Source of the DNA: Sepiola atlantica
Taxonomy: Eukaryota > Mollusca > Cephalopoda > Sepiida > Sepiolidae
DNA length: 64,000 nucleotides
Direction of reading: 5' to 3'
Assembly: GCA_963556195.1 (NCBI GenBank)
Contig: OY744520.1
Location: 146,480,211-146,544,210 of the forward strand
Position 1 is the first letter of the stretch. Each line of letters begins with the position of its first letter. Position numbers and translations under genes: made by a program. The notes below the pieces were generated by a model, which did not search any database, was not told the origin of the DNA, and saw nothing but the letters and a program-made list of their open reading frames with translations. Positions 23,865 to 34,852 of the stretch are shown here, in pieces.

Positions 23865-24185
23865 GATAACCATACCGCCTCTTTCTCACAGAAGAGAGGT
23901 TGATAGTCTTTCTCTACTCTATTGTTATTTTCATAATAGGTGCTTGTTTGAGCTCCAATCTATGGTCACCTCCCTGTAAAACATTCACAACAAAACAACT
24001 TGTCTAGTTACAACCATTGTAAATAATTTCTCTTTCTTTCTCTGTGTACCAAAAACTAAACCGAGCTTCAATAAGCAAATTTTCTTTCATCGAACTACCT
24101 GTCTGTGGGACGGAATACCACTGGACGACTACCATGTTCGTTTTCAAGTCCAATGTTAACAAATTCTTGTTGAGCCATCCTTTTA
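23865..24185 (+). pseudogene. CR1-like LINE RT C-terminal fragment (family D, plus strand)
   Basis: Encodes REVDSLSLLYCYFHNRCLFE then LQSMVTSL, and later a broken FHRTTCLWDGIPLDDY, the same C-terminal pattern as 15955-16344 read in the other orientation. At least one stop interrupts it. Confidence 0.75.
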
Positions 24186-25184
24186 AATGATCAACTTCTA
24201 CCAGTTTCCACCATCGTTATCAATCATCACATTATTGTCTCACCATTCAACTGAAAAACTCAGTAACCCTTGAATGGCCTTTCGATTTTGATAAGCAGTG
24301 ATTCGTGTTGTAAATAAAACAAAAAGGACAAAAAGACTAATTTTACGTAGTTCGATTTTGGCATTGATACTCCAATAGTCATAAACTCTTACATTCTCAA
24401 TTCATTTTGATAAAAAAATTTTTTATTTAGTGCATGATTTTGTCTGCCATGTGTATGTTAATTACAGCAGCACACGTTCTGTGGAGCTACTCTTTAGTTG
24501 CCATTACTCTCGGTCCTTTCTGACTCTGAGTGGTAGTACCTGACAGGGTCCCATCTATCGATAATATAGAATCTCTCCTGAGTAAAATACAAAACTGCCT
24601 CGGACACTTCTGGTCAATGTGTTCGCCAACATCCTTAGAAATCTCTTTCCCAGCCCTTTCTACAGTTTTTGTGCCTACCCGATTTCATAACACTATTCAA
24701 GCTCTCTATACCCCCAACCGTCCTGAGTATGTCACAAAATTGTATCCGGCGGTGAAAGTCTAATTTAGAAACTTTGGATAGTGTAGAGTCACTCCCTAGT
24801 TGCTATGACAGCCAAGTACACTCTGAATGGCTGTACCTGTCAGGGTATCATTTATAGGTTAAATATAATCTATCATTTAGAGATTATTTAATTACAGAAT
24901 ATATACCTATGAAACAAATTAATCTACAAACTAATCATATACAAAACATACATTTATTGCATGGACATAAGTATGTGAAGATATTTAAAATTCAAAGCAT
25001 AAAATATTTTAGCAAAAATAATTAGATTCAACAGTAAATAACCTGAAAAGGGTTGATATGCTGTAAAACAAACCACTAATCAATCAGCAGCTACACAAGA
25101 CAAATGTCATCATTATTTGGCATCTCGCTGTCTCTTTCTAAATTGAAAAATTACAAATAAAATGATGATCATCATATTTGGTTT
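24186..25184. other. Unassigned intron 7 sequence with a diverged direct duplication
   Basis: Two similar phrases, at about 24490-24580 and 24785-24875, share ACTC, AGTTGC, CTCTGA and TACCTG(A/T)CAGGGT in order. Between them the plus strand is open for 77 codons without recognisable motifs. The block may be an unidentified repeat. Confidence 0.45.
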
Positions 25185-25625
25185 AATGTCCATTTTACAT
25201 GCTGGCATGCATTGGATGGCTTTTAGAAATTGACTTCTAAACTAACACTAACCTATCTCTTTATTTATTCCTCTTTTTCTCAAGTCCATTTTTATCACTA
25301 CCCATGTTTTCCTTGGCCTTCCTGTATGAACAGAACCTGCTATTTTAACTGTTCTACATCTACTAAGCCAAGAACTCTCACCCATTCTTACAACGTGGCT
25401 ATACCATCAAAGTCTACTCTTCTGCACACATACTTGCTATACTGTCCAAATCTAACCTTCCTCTGGTGGTCATCAAATCTACTCACATTACACATCAATC
25501 TTATCACTTTCATATCATTCCTCTCCATGCAACGCATGTTCTCAACCCTCACTGGCCAGGTTTCACTTCAATACATCATCATACTGCGTACACATGTCTT
25601 ATAAACATCATTAAAACAATTTCAA
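25185..25625 (-). pseudogene. RTE/CR1-like LINE RT C-terminal fragment
   Basis: The minus strand encodes the region after the RT catalytic core: SETWPVRVENMRCMERNDMK, then a VSRFD.H segment and TGRPRKTW, with several stops and frameshifts. The 3' end (25150-25210) ends in an ATC/ATG-rich tail, as at 46493. Confidence 0.8.
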
Positions 25626-25794
25626 GTTTAGTATATATTAGTGAGATTGCTGATTTTTTTTTCATGTATCGAAATCCAAAACAAAATAGGTATAATTCCA
25701 TATACTTGTTTATATCATCTATTTTGGTAATAGCCTGGTCGTTAATGTATAAATCATTTTTGAATTTAACTTGGTCAAAGAGGAATTTTTTTTT

Positions 25795-26036
25795 TAAGGA
25801 AATCGCTCCAGCTAAGGCATGAAGCCACATTTTGTAAGGAGCTAAAAAAAAACTACTTCAAGGTTAAAAATTAGCCAACAATAAGTGTTAGATAGATTCC
25901 GTCCCAGAAAACAGCAATTCTTCTCCATTTATCACTTACATTGCTCATAAAATGTGAGGACTAAAGGACAAAATAAGGGAAACAAGAGTTACGAGGCTGC
26001 CGAAAGTAAACCCAACGTTCACTTTCTACTCTCCTT
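25795..26036 (+). repeat. Dispersed ~250-bp repeat, family A, copy 2
   Basis: Matches 46183-46430 in the same orientation and 1450-1722 reversed. Conserved blocks include AAGGCATGAAGCCAC, TAGCCAACAATAA, AAAACAGCAATTCTT and GAGTTACGAGGCTGC. Non-coding. Confidence 0.75.
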
Positions 26037-26152
26037 AATTGATATCCAAACACGAGTTTTTAGTTGTCAAAATGACTTTTGAATTTCTAGTGGTCATAAA
26101 TTAAAAAAAAACTACAAAATAAAACAAATGTGAATAACTAATCATATATATA

Positions 26153-26547
26153 ATTCCATAAAAAATACCAGTATACTGAAATCATATGCCCTTAATAGGG
26201 TTAAGATGAAAATTCATATACACTAAATGTACAAAAGCAAGGAAATTCCCAAATTTTTACACTTTTATTGTCATTAAGGGTATGGCTACATATCAACTAA
26301 ACCATTTCATTATCACATCACTACAGTATAAATCTCTATGCATGAGTGGATGAAGTGTGTGAGGTGCGCTGAAGAAAAATTCCTACAAGTAAAATACATA
26401 GCCCTGTTGTGCTCGCATACCCTTAATGACAATAAAAGTGTAAAAATTTGGGAATTTCCTTGCTTTTGTACATTTAGTGTATATGAATTTTCATCTTAAC
26501 CCTATTAAGGGCATATGATTTCAGTATATATGTATTTTTCATGGAAT
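26153..26547. mobile_element. Foldback element, family F, copy 1 (132-bp arms)
   Basis: 26153-26284 and 26416-26547 are near-perfect inverted copies, with a 131-bp loop. Both arms carry TACACTTTTATTGTCATTAA and TATGCCCTTAATAGGGTTAA. The same arms recur at 52346-52528 and 53234-53415. It has no coding capacity. A phrase GTCACTACTTTTGTAAAGGC follows the right arm in both copies, so the family extends further right. Confidence 0.9.
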
Positions 26548-26580
26548 GTCACTACTTTTGTAAAGGCTATGCCTCAATAC

Positions 26581-26977
26581 AATGGTCATTTTTAAGGTTT
26601 TTTGGAATTTTCTGGAAAACTAAGGTATATGGTAAACTGAAATTAAAATGCCATCAACTAGACCCTAGAACCTCTATCTCTGCCAAAAATCAGCTGAATC
26701 CATCAAATAGTTGATGAGATACAGGGTGGCACATACGTACGTACACACAGATAACATGATTTCATGATTGAACTTTCTGGATCTCTGGGTTGCCTTGACT
26801 AATGATGCTGAAATTCTATACACTTATAGAACCTATCAAATAAAAATTTTGTGCAAAGTTTTAACTAATTTGGTTTGTTGGTTTTTGAGTTATGATTGAT
26901 CAAAGAAATGAGATTTCCAGCATAGGCCATTCGTGGTGTCTATTAAGGGATAGAGCGCTCTCGCACCTCCCTTGATA
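26581..26977 (+). repeat. ~390-bp dispersed repeat, family G, copy 1
   Basis: Three highly similar copies: here, 54988-55385 and 57896-58287. Each ends in an AAGGGA...TCCCTT hairpin enclosing the palindrome GAGCGCTC. Inside are a GTAC-rich stretch and GAGTTATGATTGATCAAAG. It directly follows foldback copy 1 and appears to be part of the same larger element. Confidence 0.9.
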
Positions 26978-27116
26978 AGTGTTTGCATTTAATTCTTAAA
27001 ATATAATCGTAATGTGAATGAAGTAAAAGAACTGAATAATTACGTACCCAGCAATTCTAACACCATTTTGAATTTTTCATTTGTCTTATTTGCGCATACT
27101 TTATCTTCATTTTCAG

Positions 27117-27196
27117 ACTCTAAAAGAAGTTGCCAATATAAATATAAAGATATTTATGAACTGCAAAGATAAACTCTCTGAGTTGCCACTGACCAA
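27117..27196 (+). CDS. UGGT1: UGGT1 exon 8 of 17
   Basis: Eighty bases after TTTCAG, ending two bases into a codon before GTAAGT. The product NIKIFMNCKDKLSELPL aligns with the family segment LRVFMNCQSKLSDMPL at the end of the fourth thioredoxin-like domain. The conserved Cys of FMNC is present. Confidence 0.97.
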
Positions 27197-27422
27197 GTAA
27201 GTCGCATAAACAATTTATTAACAACAAAATGATAACAGATCTTTGAATGTTAATTTGCTTACTTCATGAATTTAGAAACTTTATAAATGGAATGAAATAT
27301 AGATCAGAAAATATCTACCTCCTGTATTTTTCTCCCTGGTAGCTAATTCTTCACAATTTATTTTTTTAGAAATTCATCTATAATTAAGTAAACGTATGCT
27401 TATCATCTATATAATATTACGC

Positions 27423-27474
27423 TCTGGTCTATCCGTAAAAGAAAGCTTCTGGAAAAATAAAATTCTGATGCTCC
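27423..27474 (-). repeat. 52-bp direct repeat bounding gypsy-like element 2, distal copy
   Basis: Identical to 29499-29550 apart from one base (27451 G against T). On the coding strand it starts GGAGCATCAGAATTTTATT. Read in element order it lies directly after the RNase H remnant. Confidence 0.85.
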
Positions 27475-28320
27475 TTTGGTCTTGATCCGTTTATCTTCCG
27501 ACACTTCTGACTTAATCCACGATGCCACTGTTGCCGAGTCCGTTCTAATGTCCACTGCTTGTAGCCCCTATTTCAAAGCCAGGTTGATGCCTTCATTGTG
27601 GCTTCAAGCTCCGCAACATTGATGTGGGCGCTATCATTCTTCTTTCGTAGCCAGGCAGCATCTTCGACAGTTACACCTTTTATTTCCAACAATGCTCCTA
27701 ATGTTTTGACATGGTCTCTCACCCTTTCCAGTCACCTCTGTCTTGTCAACCAGTACATCATCAATATAAGAACAGCTGGCTCTTTTCAATGCATCGTCTT
27801 TGGACAACACCGTCTTAAACACTGCCGTTATAATTTTCGGTGCAAATCCTAGTCTTGTTAAGCAACAAATCTGACCTTTATATTCGACCAATTGATACCG
27901 CCATATCTTCTTGTCCACATGAATTTGAAGGTAGGACGATTTTAAGTCCACGATTTTCGTTGCTCGCTCTCTTTTCCTCCACTCCCTCATGACTTCTTCA
28001 CATATGTCGATTCCATCTTTAGTGTGGCAGGCCACATGCTTGTTTAACTCTCGGAAATCCAATATTGGCCTTACTTTCTTCTTGGTAGGTGAACCACTGC
28101 CATGAGTGGCAGAATTCCTTCAACCTTCCCTGACAATGGTATTAAAATTCCTTTGTCGATCCACCTCTCAACTTCCTTCGCAAACTGCGGTCTTATCTCT
28201 CCTCTTAGCGTGCTTTCATAGCAGCTAACCCGATTTGTCAGCGCAGGCAGTTCTGCGGTCCATTGCCACTCTATTGTCCACTTGTCACCATCAAAATGGG
28301 CTCAGAAGTCCTCATCCTTA
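27475..28320 (-). pseudogene. Gypsy-like element 2: RT and RNase H remnants
   Basis: The minus strand encodes an RT with DFRELNKHV (28029-28060), KIVDLKSSYLQIHVDKKIW, CCLTRLGF and the catalytic YIDD box, then an RNase H piece with SAHINVAELEA and DSATVASWI in another frame. Upstream RT sequence near 28090-28200 is out of frame. The connection between RT and RNase H is too short, so there is an internal deletion. The exact gypsy clade is uncertain. Confidence 0.85.
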
Positions 28321-28346
28321 ATCTGACATGGCCTGGGTTTTGTCAG

Positions 28347-28700
28347 CTAGATGGCATTATTACTGTTAGATCTTCTTGATATTCTAGTTTCATACTGCTT
28401 GCTGAACTTCACCTCACCCATAGCAATTGTAGCTCCTCCTAGTCGGTCGATAACATCCAGGCCCAGTATCACATCAATTTCCCCAATGAGCGTATCCAGC
28501 ACAACTACTCGAAGTCGTAGCGGTATATTTCTTACTATAATCTCGGCATCAGTCTCTCCACAACACTTCATCTCTCTGCCATCTACTGCTCTAATATTGC
28601 TGGCTCTATTCCAAAAGTTAGCGACACTTGTCGTGACAAGTCTAGTTGTACAGCCGCTATCAACAAGGGCTCTCGACCTTTTTCTGTTGACAGTAACCAC
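28347..28700 (-). pseudogene. Gypsy-like element 2: retropepsin
   Basis: An open stretch of 117 codons with the aspartic protease motif ALVDSGCTT near its start and VILGLDVIDRL later, the pattern of a retroviral-type protease with its Asp-Ser-Gly. It lies between the zinc knuckles and the RT, as expected for gypsy pol. Confidence 0.85.
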
Positions 28701-28764
28701 TATCTGTGGCAGTAATTCTCACACGCCTTTTCAGAAGTAAAGGGGTGACTACTGGTGCAATAAC

Positions 28765-28905
28765 ATCCCTTTACTCGTTTCCCTGAAATGATGGGCAATT
28801 CCTACTAATGTGCCCAACCTGGCCACACCAGAAACAGATAACACCCAGCCTTGGTTCACTACAATCTCTCATTAGGTGGGACCCCTGACATCTAAAGCAT
28901 TTTTC
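28765..28905 (-). pseudogene. Gypsy-like element 2: two CCHC zinc knuckles
   Basis: Encodes CFRCQGSHLMRDC, a knuckle with one residue fewer than usual between the second Cys and the His, and CFWCGQVGHISRNC, a canonical CX2CX4HX4C. The knuckles are one frame away from the gag body, which stops at about 28892, so either a small indel or a programmed shift separates them. Confidence 0.85.
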
Positions 28906-29480
28906 TAATAAATTTAAATCTCCTCACTATCTGCTCTTCTTTACCAGGCTTGTTTGCGGTAGAGGTTGCAATTGCCCCCAGTTCACTAGGATGTTTCGTC
29001 AGCACCCTGGCATACCTCAAGATCTCCTCTACCTCCATGGTTTCAATGTCAGTCATTCGTTGTAGTTCCATTGAGATGCGGTCAGGAAAACCACACACAA
29101 GAGCCATTTTAACCGTCTTCTCAAGACTTTGTCCCATGTATCCGGCCAATCCTGCTAGTCGCCTTATACCTGCCGCAGTTACGTCCACCGATTCTCCGGT
29201 CCAGGTTACTCTTCTGAGCTTGTTATAAGCCTCAAAAGCACTCTCCGAAAATACTGTCTTCAATCTTGTTTCAATCCTATCGGCATCTGCCTGGTTCGCC
29301 TCTTCCATTTCCAAATAGACTGCTAGCGCATTCCCCTCCAAATACATTAAGATCAATATCGCTACGTCATCAATCTTTTGCAGCTTTGCAACCAGCTTCA
29401 GCTTATTAAGCCACGGGACCGCATCGCTTTCTCCTTTAAACGGCCTCAAAATGTCACTGCTTAATTTCACTCGTTCGCCC
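28892..29480 (-). pseudogene. Gypsy-like element 2: gag body
   Basis: From the Met at about 29480 the frame is open for roughly 195 codons: MGERVKLSSDILRPFKGE, then PWLNKLKLVAKL, and SFIDLG-type helices with MTDIETMEVEEILRYARVL near the end. The helical make-up and the zinc knuckles after it mark it as gag. The open frame extends upstream through the 52-bp repeat, probably by chance. Little decay is visible here, unlike in pol. Confidence 0.8.
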
Positions 29481-29498
29481 ATTTTCGCCGAAAAAACT

Positions 29499-29550
29499 TC
29501 TGGTCTATCCGTAAAAGAAAGCTTCTTGAAAAATAAAATTCTGATGCTCC
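29499..29550 (-). repeat. 52-bp direct repeat bounding gypsy-like element 2, proximal copy
   Basis: Lies about 20 bp upstream of the gag Met on the coding strand. With 27423-27474 it could be the inner end of an LTR or a leader sequence duplicated by template switching. The sequence from 29551 to about 29720 (a TATAAG box on the minus strand near 29635) may be the rest of an LTR, but I cannot define its edge. Confidence 0.7.
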
Positions 29551-29906
29551 ACCAACTACCAACTTCACCTCTTTCTCTCTGCACTTCACTCTTCTCACTG
29601 AGCAACAACACTCTTCAATCCAAAGAGTACAGTTCTTATACTGATCAATTTACCCCTATGCAAATTGACTACCAACCAGAGCCATCTAGCGGTTAGAGAC
29701 TCCAAACAGCCAATCTGCAAAGGGGGGATAACTCATATAGTGACTAAACCACATACGCTAAGGCAATTTAATGTTTGTATGTTATCACCTTCCACCCTGT
29801 TTTTAAAAGATGGGATCTCCCGAGATTCAATGGAAAAAAGTAATTTAAAAAAATTTCATCTGGTGTCGCTTTTGTGTCAATGTGAAACTCAAACTAAAAT
29901 ACACTT

Positions 29907-29952
29907 TCTTGGCTTTCAGGCTAGGATTTAAGTGTAGTATCTGCTCTGTCCA
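29907..29952 (+). repeat. U2 snRNA-like head, copy 3
   Basis: Reads CTTGGCTTTCAGGCTAGGAT then TTAAGTGTAGTATCTGCTCT, which aligns with the 5' end of U2 snRNA over about 44 bases including GTAGTA. What follows is not U2 and differs from the bodies of copies 1 and 2. Confidence 0.65.
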
Positions 29953-30178
29953 AAGATGGTACAATAATATCATGGGGTCTGCATTCTTGCCAGATGTCCA
30001 TAGAATGGAAATATGTCACAAACTCCTATAAGTGTTTTAGAGATAGACCCTCGTAATCGGATATATTCTGAAACTACATAAACCAGAATAGTTAGATAAG
30101 TATGTTTCAATTTGAATAAAGATGGTATGATAATATCATAGAGTCTGCGTTCGTCCCGGATGTCCATAAAATGCATGG
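29950..30178. repeat. Diverged tandem duplication, ~168-bp period
   Basis: The phrase around AATAATATCAT and GATGTCCATA at 29954-30008 recurs at 30119-30178 with several changes. It directly follows the U2-like head and may be the body of that retroposon, duplicated. Confidence 0.65.
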
Positions 30179-30920
30179 CAGCATTATATAACAGATGAAG
30201 AATACAACTGTGGAATTTCCATGGGTTCTGCTAGTTATACATTAATTTTGATTAGGGGAAAGGGTTAATTTTAAAGATCAAAGGAGCAAAATAAGATCAA
30301 AGAGAATATCTCTGCTGTAGTATGTTGACGACGATGATGCTGTTAACTATAACAAGCGAATCACTCAAAATAATGAGATTGTGTTCTATTCGTGATCTGT
30401 TGTAAGAAAAAAAAAACAAATTCTAGATGTTGGTGTATTAAAATAGTATTTTTTTTTTCTTTACACGAACCAATATTGTCCGATCTTATTGACTGAACAG
30501 ATTATTTTTTTATCTAGCTTTTCGTTAGAAAGCTATCCTGGTCAATGAAACAAGGGAAAATCTCACTCAACTTTCTGTATAAGGTATAAGTAAAATAAAT
30601 TATAGTTTTTCTTCTTTCAAATTCAAATCTCATTTGCTTGAAATGTCATCCATATTGAAAATTTTGCTTCTGCAGTGAATTAATAAGAAAGAGTTGGCTC
30701 AACTGACTCAAAGTGAATGTCGCCACAAGAAACTATTTTGCTTATGTTATTCTAAAATAGAAATTGATAAAATAAATAAAAGCTCAGCTTAAAATAAAAT
30801 GGCATACATTTTTATTTATATTTTATATTAATATTATTTATATTTCAGTTCTCCCTGTAAATGTAACACTCATATTTCATGTCTTCTCACAATGTTTTTT
30901 CTTTCTCTTTTAAATCTCAG
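30179..30920. other. Intron 8 end
   Basis: AT-rich, nothing recognised. Confidence 0.55.
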
Positions 30921-31110
30921 CTTTTATCGGTATGTGTTAGAACCTGATGTGAAGTTCAACACCGATGGCAGTGAAAGTGCCGGACCATTAGCTCGGTTTG
31001 AAAACTTACCTCAGAAGTCCTTGCTCACACTGAATATGCATCCACCCGAAAGTTGGTTGGTGGAATCCGTTAAGTCACTTTATGACTTGGACAATATCAT
31101 GCTTGAAGAG
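30921..31110 (+). CDS. UGGT1: UGGT1 exon 9 of 17
   Basis: The second-longest exon: one base completing an Asn codon, then 63 codons, bounded by ATCTCAG and GTAAGT. It opens FYRYVLEPDVKF and closes SLYDLDNIMLEE, with PPESWLVESV between; all three are family signatures. It forms much of the first beta-sandwich domain. Confidence 0.98.
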
Positions 31111-33300
31111 GTAAGTGCGTTCTAAACGATTTCTGTGTTTTTTTTTCTGTTTTACTAATGAAGGGGAAGTGGCACAATCTCTTAGTTAATAGGCATAATT
31201 CAAGATTGCTGACAGATTTAAATATCAGAATTTAGTGACAATTTAACTATATATTATATCCCTAAATTTAGAAAGACCGATAGGTATATCAATTTGTGAT
31301 ACTATGGAATGTCCTCCTCACTCCCCTTCAGTCTAGGATCATCAGGAGAGATTAGCTACGAAAATGAATGACAATAAAAAAACCGGCTGATTCATTAAAC
31401 TCTACAGACCAGTGATGCCATAACAATTATTTGTTGACTTTCTGGGTGGTTAGATAGCGAAAGTAAGCTGAGGATAAAAAGGATGCCGCCTGTTTCTGAC
31501 GGTTGGCTGTGGGGAAAACTAAACTAGACGTATCAGATTTCCAGTGGAAAGTAAATATATTTGGAAAACGTTGGCTGTTAAAGGAGAACAATCTTAAAAT
31601 GGGACAAAGAAGGTTGCACTGCGGCCAACAAGATTGGAAAACGATTAACAAAGCATTTAGTTCCCTAGCCACAATGATATCACAGACCCGAGCACAACTA
31701 AGTCATCTCTACAACTTGTTTTGTGTTTCTACTGACCACTGAGATGATCATAAGGCCACAAATTAAGTTAAAAGCGCAAAGAGCTGACTCACTAGCAAAG
31801 CACAAAATCCTTGGATAATTATAGATGTAAAATTCTTTGTCTGATACACTTGGTTGTCCCATTTGCTAAATGACTTGTGATGAAGGAATATTCTAGAAAA
31901 GCCTTCAGCTACCTATATAAAGAATTGTCTGATTCATCTAACCATCTTTTAATTTTAGTTTGATAGCAGTATGATTGGATAAAGATTGTCTCGGAAAGAT
32001 GTAAAAAAGATTTTTAGGAAGATTTATCCTGGTGAGCTGTATTTCCTCGCTCACCATCCCCCAAAACTTAACTTAATGTAAATAAACAGGTTTATAGTGA
32101 ATTTTAGTTTTCTTGTCAATTTTTGTCCTAAAGTCTTTTTGAAGTATATCTCGCTTTCCCAGAACCAGCAAAATGTTGGGTTAAAACTCAATGACTGGTG
32201 AAACAAAAAGAGTGAAAGGATCACAACCTTTTATCATGTGAAATTTGAAACTTTGAAAAGTTCAGATTTTTGTTTTAATCAAAAAATATTTTACCTATTG
32301 AATGATCACTACCCATCTTCTTTATAAAGTAAAGACGTTTTTTCTCCTGTACCTTCGGTAAGAGTAAGAAAATAGCCACATGCATCACGGGCTACTAAAC
32401 TAACCACTATATTAAGATTATTCACTCGAGCGTGTTATACTAAATTTATGATTATTTTCTCCAACTAACACTGAATATTACTTTTGGTCCACCATCTTAG
32501 ACTCTCCCCAAAACATACTCCATAAAGGTGGTAGCAAAAACTTTTCCCTCTAACACTTTACAACTGACACTCTCCACATGTACACCGGGAACTAATAGAC
32601 AAGTCTACTTTTTAAAAACGTAGCCTTTATTATTTACTATTCATCTGCTATTAATTTTATACATAACACAATACATTACACACACATTTTATAAACGCTC
32701 CCTCACATTCTGCTGATTTTCGATAATATTGGATTGTTATTTCTACTTATTATGTATACGCTTATTCTCATTCCGGTTTTTAGAGAATATATTTAATGAA
32801 CATGGTTACTTTTGTGTTCCATAATTCAGCATGGCGGCTACACAACAATTTCATACATAACACCTTCATGAGTTAAAAATCTTCTTCCAAAAACTTACTG
32901 CGTAAAACGAACTGCTGTGTTTATTTCGACAACATTCAATTGTTGATACCACACCAGCCACCAATCATTTTAATTTTTATTTAACTAAACTTAAATTAAA
33001 AACAAAATAGCAATAACAATTTGCTTAAAAACAAAACCAAACCAATACTTAAGAATAAAAATATAACAATAATTCTACGTTTTATTTATTTCCCAAAAAA
33101 GAAATTCATGCTTCTACACAATTTGAATCGAACTGTTTTTGTTTTTTTTGAATATTCAAAGTTTTAAGTTTAGTTCGGCAAAAGTTTGTTTGGTTCGGTT
33201 AAAATTCTGTAAAAGCGGTCAGTGAAGGAGATATCCTTCTACACTGTGGCAATTTGTTACACTCCGAGGTAAACATTTTCGTCTGTTACCAAATTTTATT
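31111..33300. other. Intron 9 sequence, unassigned
   Basis: No gene or RNA recognised. 31340-31760 is less AT-rich and open on the plus strand for 79 codons, without motifs; an unknown repeat is possible. Confidence 0.5.
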
Positions 33301-33345
33301 TTATCCTTAGCATATATATACCTCCGGGCGATGGGTACCCGCTAG
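33301..33345 (-). repeat. Family H terminus with TA run, site 4
   Basis: On the minus strand: ACTAGCGGGTACCCATCGCC then CGGAGGTATATATA. It resembles the CTAG...ACCCGGCG termini, with a short TA run beside it. Confidence 0.45.
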
Positions 33346-33653
33346 TTTAATATAAAACTATTCATAACGGAGATAATGTAATGTCTTTGTTAATGGCATT
33401 ATGAGTTACTCCATTGTTGGGCAGTTCATAGCATCCTGATTGGTTATGTGAAGCCATTTCAACTTCTAGTGTTAAGTTTGATAAATCTTTGGTTGAAATT
33501 TTCTTTCCAGGTCAAATGTCACAGCCGAGGTTGTCATAAAGCAGGCCTGGTCACTGAAAAATAACGTAATGCAAGATCTGTCGAAAAAAGGCATTAGAAA
33601 ACTTTAAGAATCTCATTTAAAAAAGAAAAGAAAAAAACATGTTTTGATTTATA

Positions 33654-33840
33654 CTGAAAAATTTCTCCTCCACTGACCGAGAACAGAAAAGATGAAGTGA
33701 AGTAAAAATACTCAGAAATCCTTCTAGACTGATGCAATTTAAATTTTTGTTCTAATTCAGAGTACCTCTTTTTGGGGAGCTGGGTTTTCCTCACATTAAA
33801 AAGCCACCTTGTGTCTGAATTATAATATTCAGACACAAGG
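33654..33840 (+). repeat. U2-headed retroposon body without head, plus a tail-to-tail hairpin
   Basis: Shares with 51455-51600 (reversed) the blocks CACTGACCGAG, TCTAGACTGAT and CCTTGTGTCTGAA. The tail is followed at once by its own reverse complement, so 33807-33840 is a perfect 14-bp stem with a 6-base loop. The U2-like head itself is missing. Confidence 0.65.
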
Positions 33841-34496
33841 ATTTTTTGTTACACCAAACATTACTTTTAAAAAATATTATTATACACAAAAATAAAACTG
33901 ATAATTCTTTTGACAAACAAAAAAAATGTTTTCACAGAATTTAAGTAATTTAAAAGAAAAAAAAATGAAATTAAAACAAAACGAAGACAAAATGTCGGTG
34001 CTTATACAGCTGAAAGCACCAAAATTTCTACCCACATATCGAAAAATGAAATCACTCCCAAATTTATGAAAAGTTATATTTATTAAGAGAACACACTGAA
34101 AAAAAATCTCATGGAAAAATTATTTGTTTTTCAGTTTTAAAAACTAAAAAAATTAATTAAATTGAAATTAAAGGATTGTAAAAATAATTTCACTTAAAAA
34201 AAGTATTTGAAAACGAGTGCATTTCTAACTTTAACTTAAATTAACGTGAGTTTTTAATCTAAAAATGGCTAAATTAAGGTCATGAAATTACTTTAATCAA
34301 GTTTTAATCAAATACACTAAAAATACAAATATTTTCACTTATCTCTGTTTCATTGGGGTAAATTTCCCTTTTAATAACACATGTCCAAATCTGAAATAAC
34401 TGCTGATAGAACCACTCTGACGTCAGCAATGGAAGGGCCTGCTTAACGACGGTCATGGCTCAGCCAGATTTTCACCTGCTTTTTTTTCTTTTTCAG

Positions 34497-34548
34497 GCAA
34501 AAAATGGAGTTTCTGCTGATTTTGAATTGGAATACCTTTTGTTAGAAG
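34497..34548 (+). CDS. UGGT1: UGGT1 exon 10 of 17 (52 bp)
   Basis: The shortest exon: 17 codons plus the first base of a Gly codon, between TTTCAG and GTAAAT. It encodes ADFELEYLLLEG, matching AEYELEYLLLEG of vertebrate UGGT1. Skipping it would shift the frame, so it is constitutive if the protein is to be made. Confidence 0.96.
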
Positions 34549-34820
34549 GTAAATATTTAAACAAAGCATCTGTGATGATATTATTTTGATTGTAAAAAAT
34601 ATTATAAGACTTTTTGCCAAGATTTAGTTTTAAATATATAAAAACAAGAAAATTTGGTGGGGGTGGAGGCTTATAATCTGCTGTCTTTGTAAATGCAACT
34701 TCAGTCTGGATAATTTTGAACACATCTCATATTTTGAAGTAAACATTCCTTTGCTCATTTCTGCTTTCTTTTTTAACCCATCTTTTATTTTGATTCGTTA
34801 ATTGGTCTGTTTTAGAACAT
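34549..34820. other. Intron 10 start
   Basis: AT-rich; nothing seen. Confidence 0.55.
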
Positions 34821-34852
34821 ACTAGCTGTATCTATCCGGCGTTGTCCGGGAT
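34821..34852 (+). repeat. Family H terminus, site 5
   Basis: ACTAGCTGTATCTATCCGGC then GTTGTCCGGGAT; the ATCCGG and CCGGGAT arms (34834-34852) form a short hairpin. Confidence 0.6.

Noticed and set aside
25466..25822. Plus-strand frames of 118-124 codons
   Set aside because: They are antisense shadows of the minus-strand LINE fragment and adjoining repeat A.
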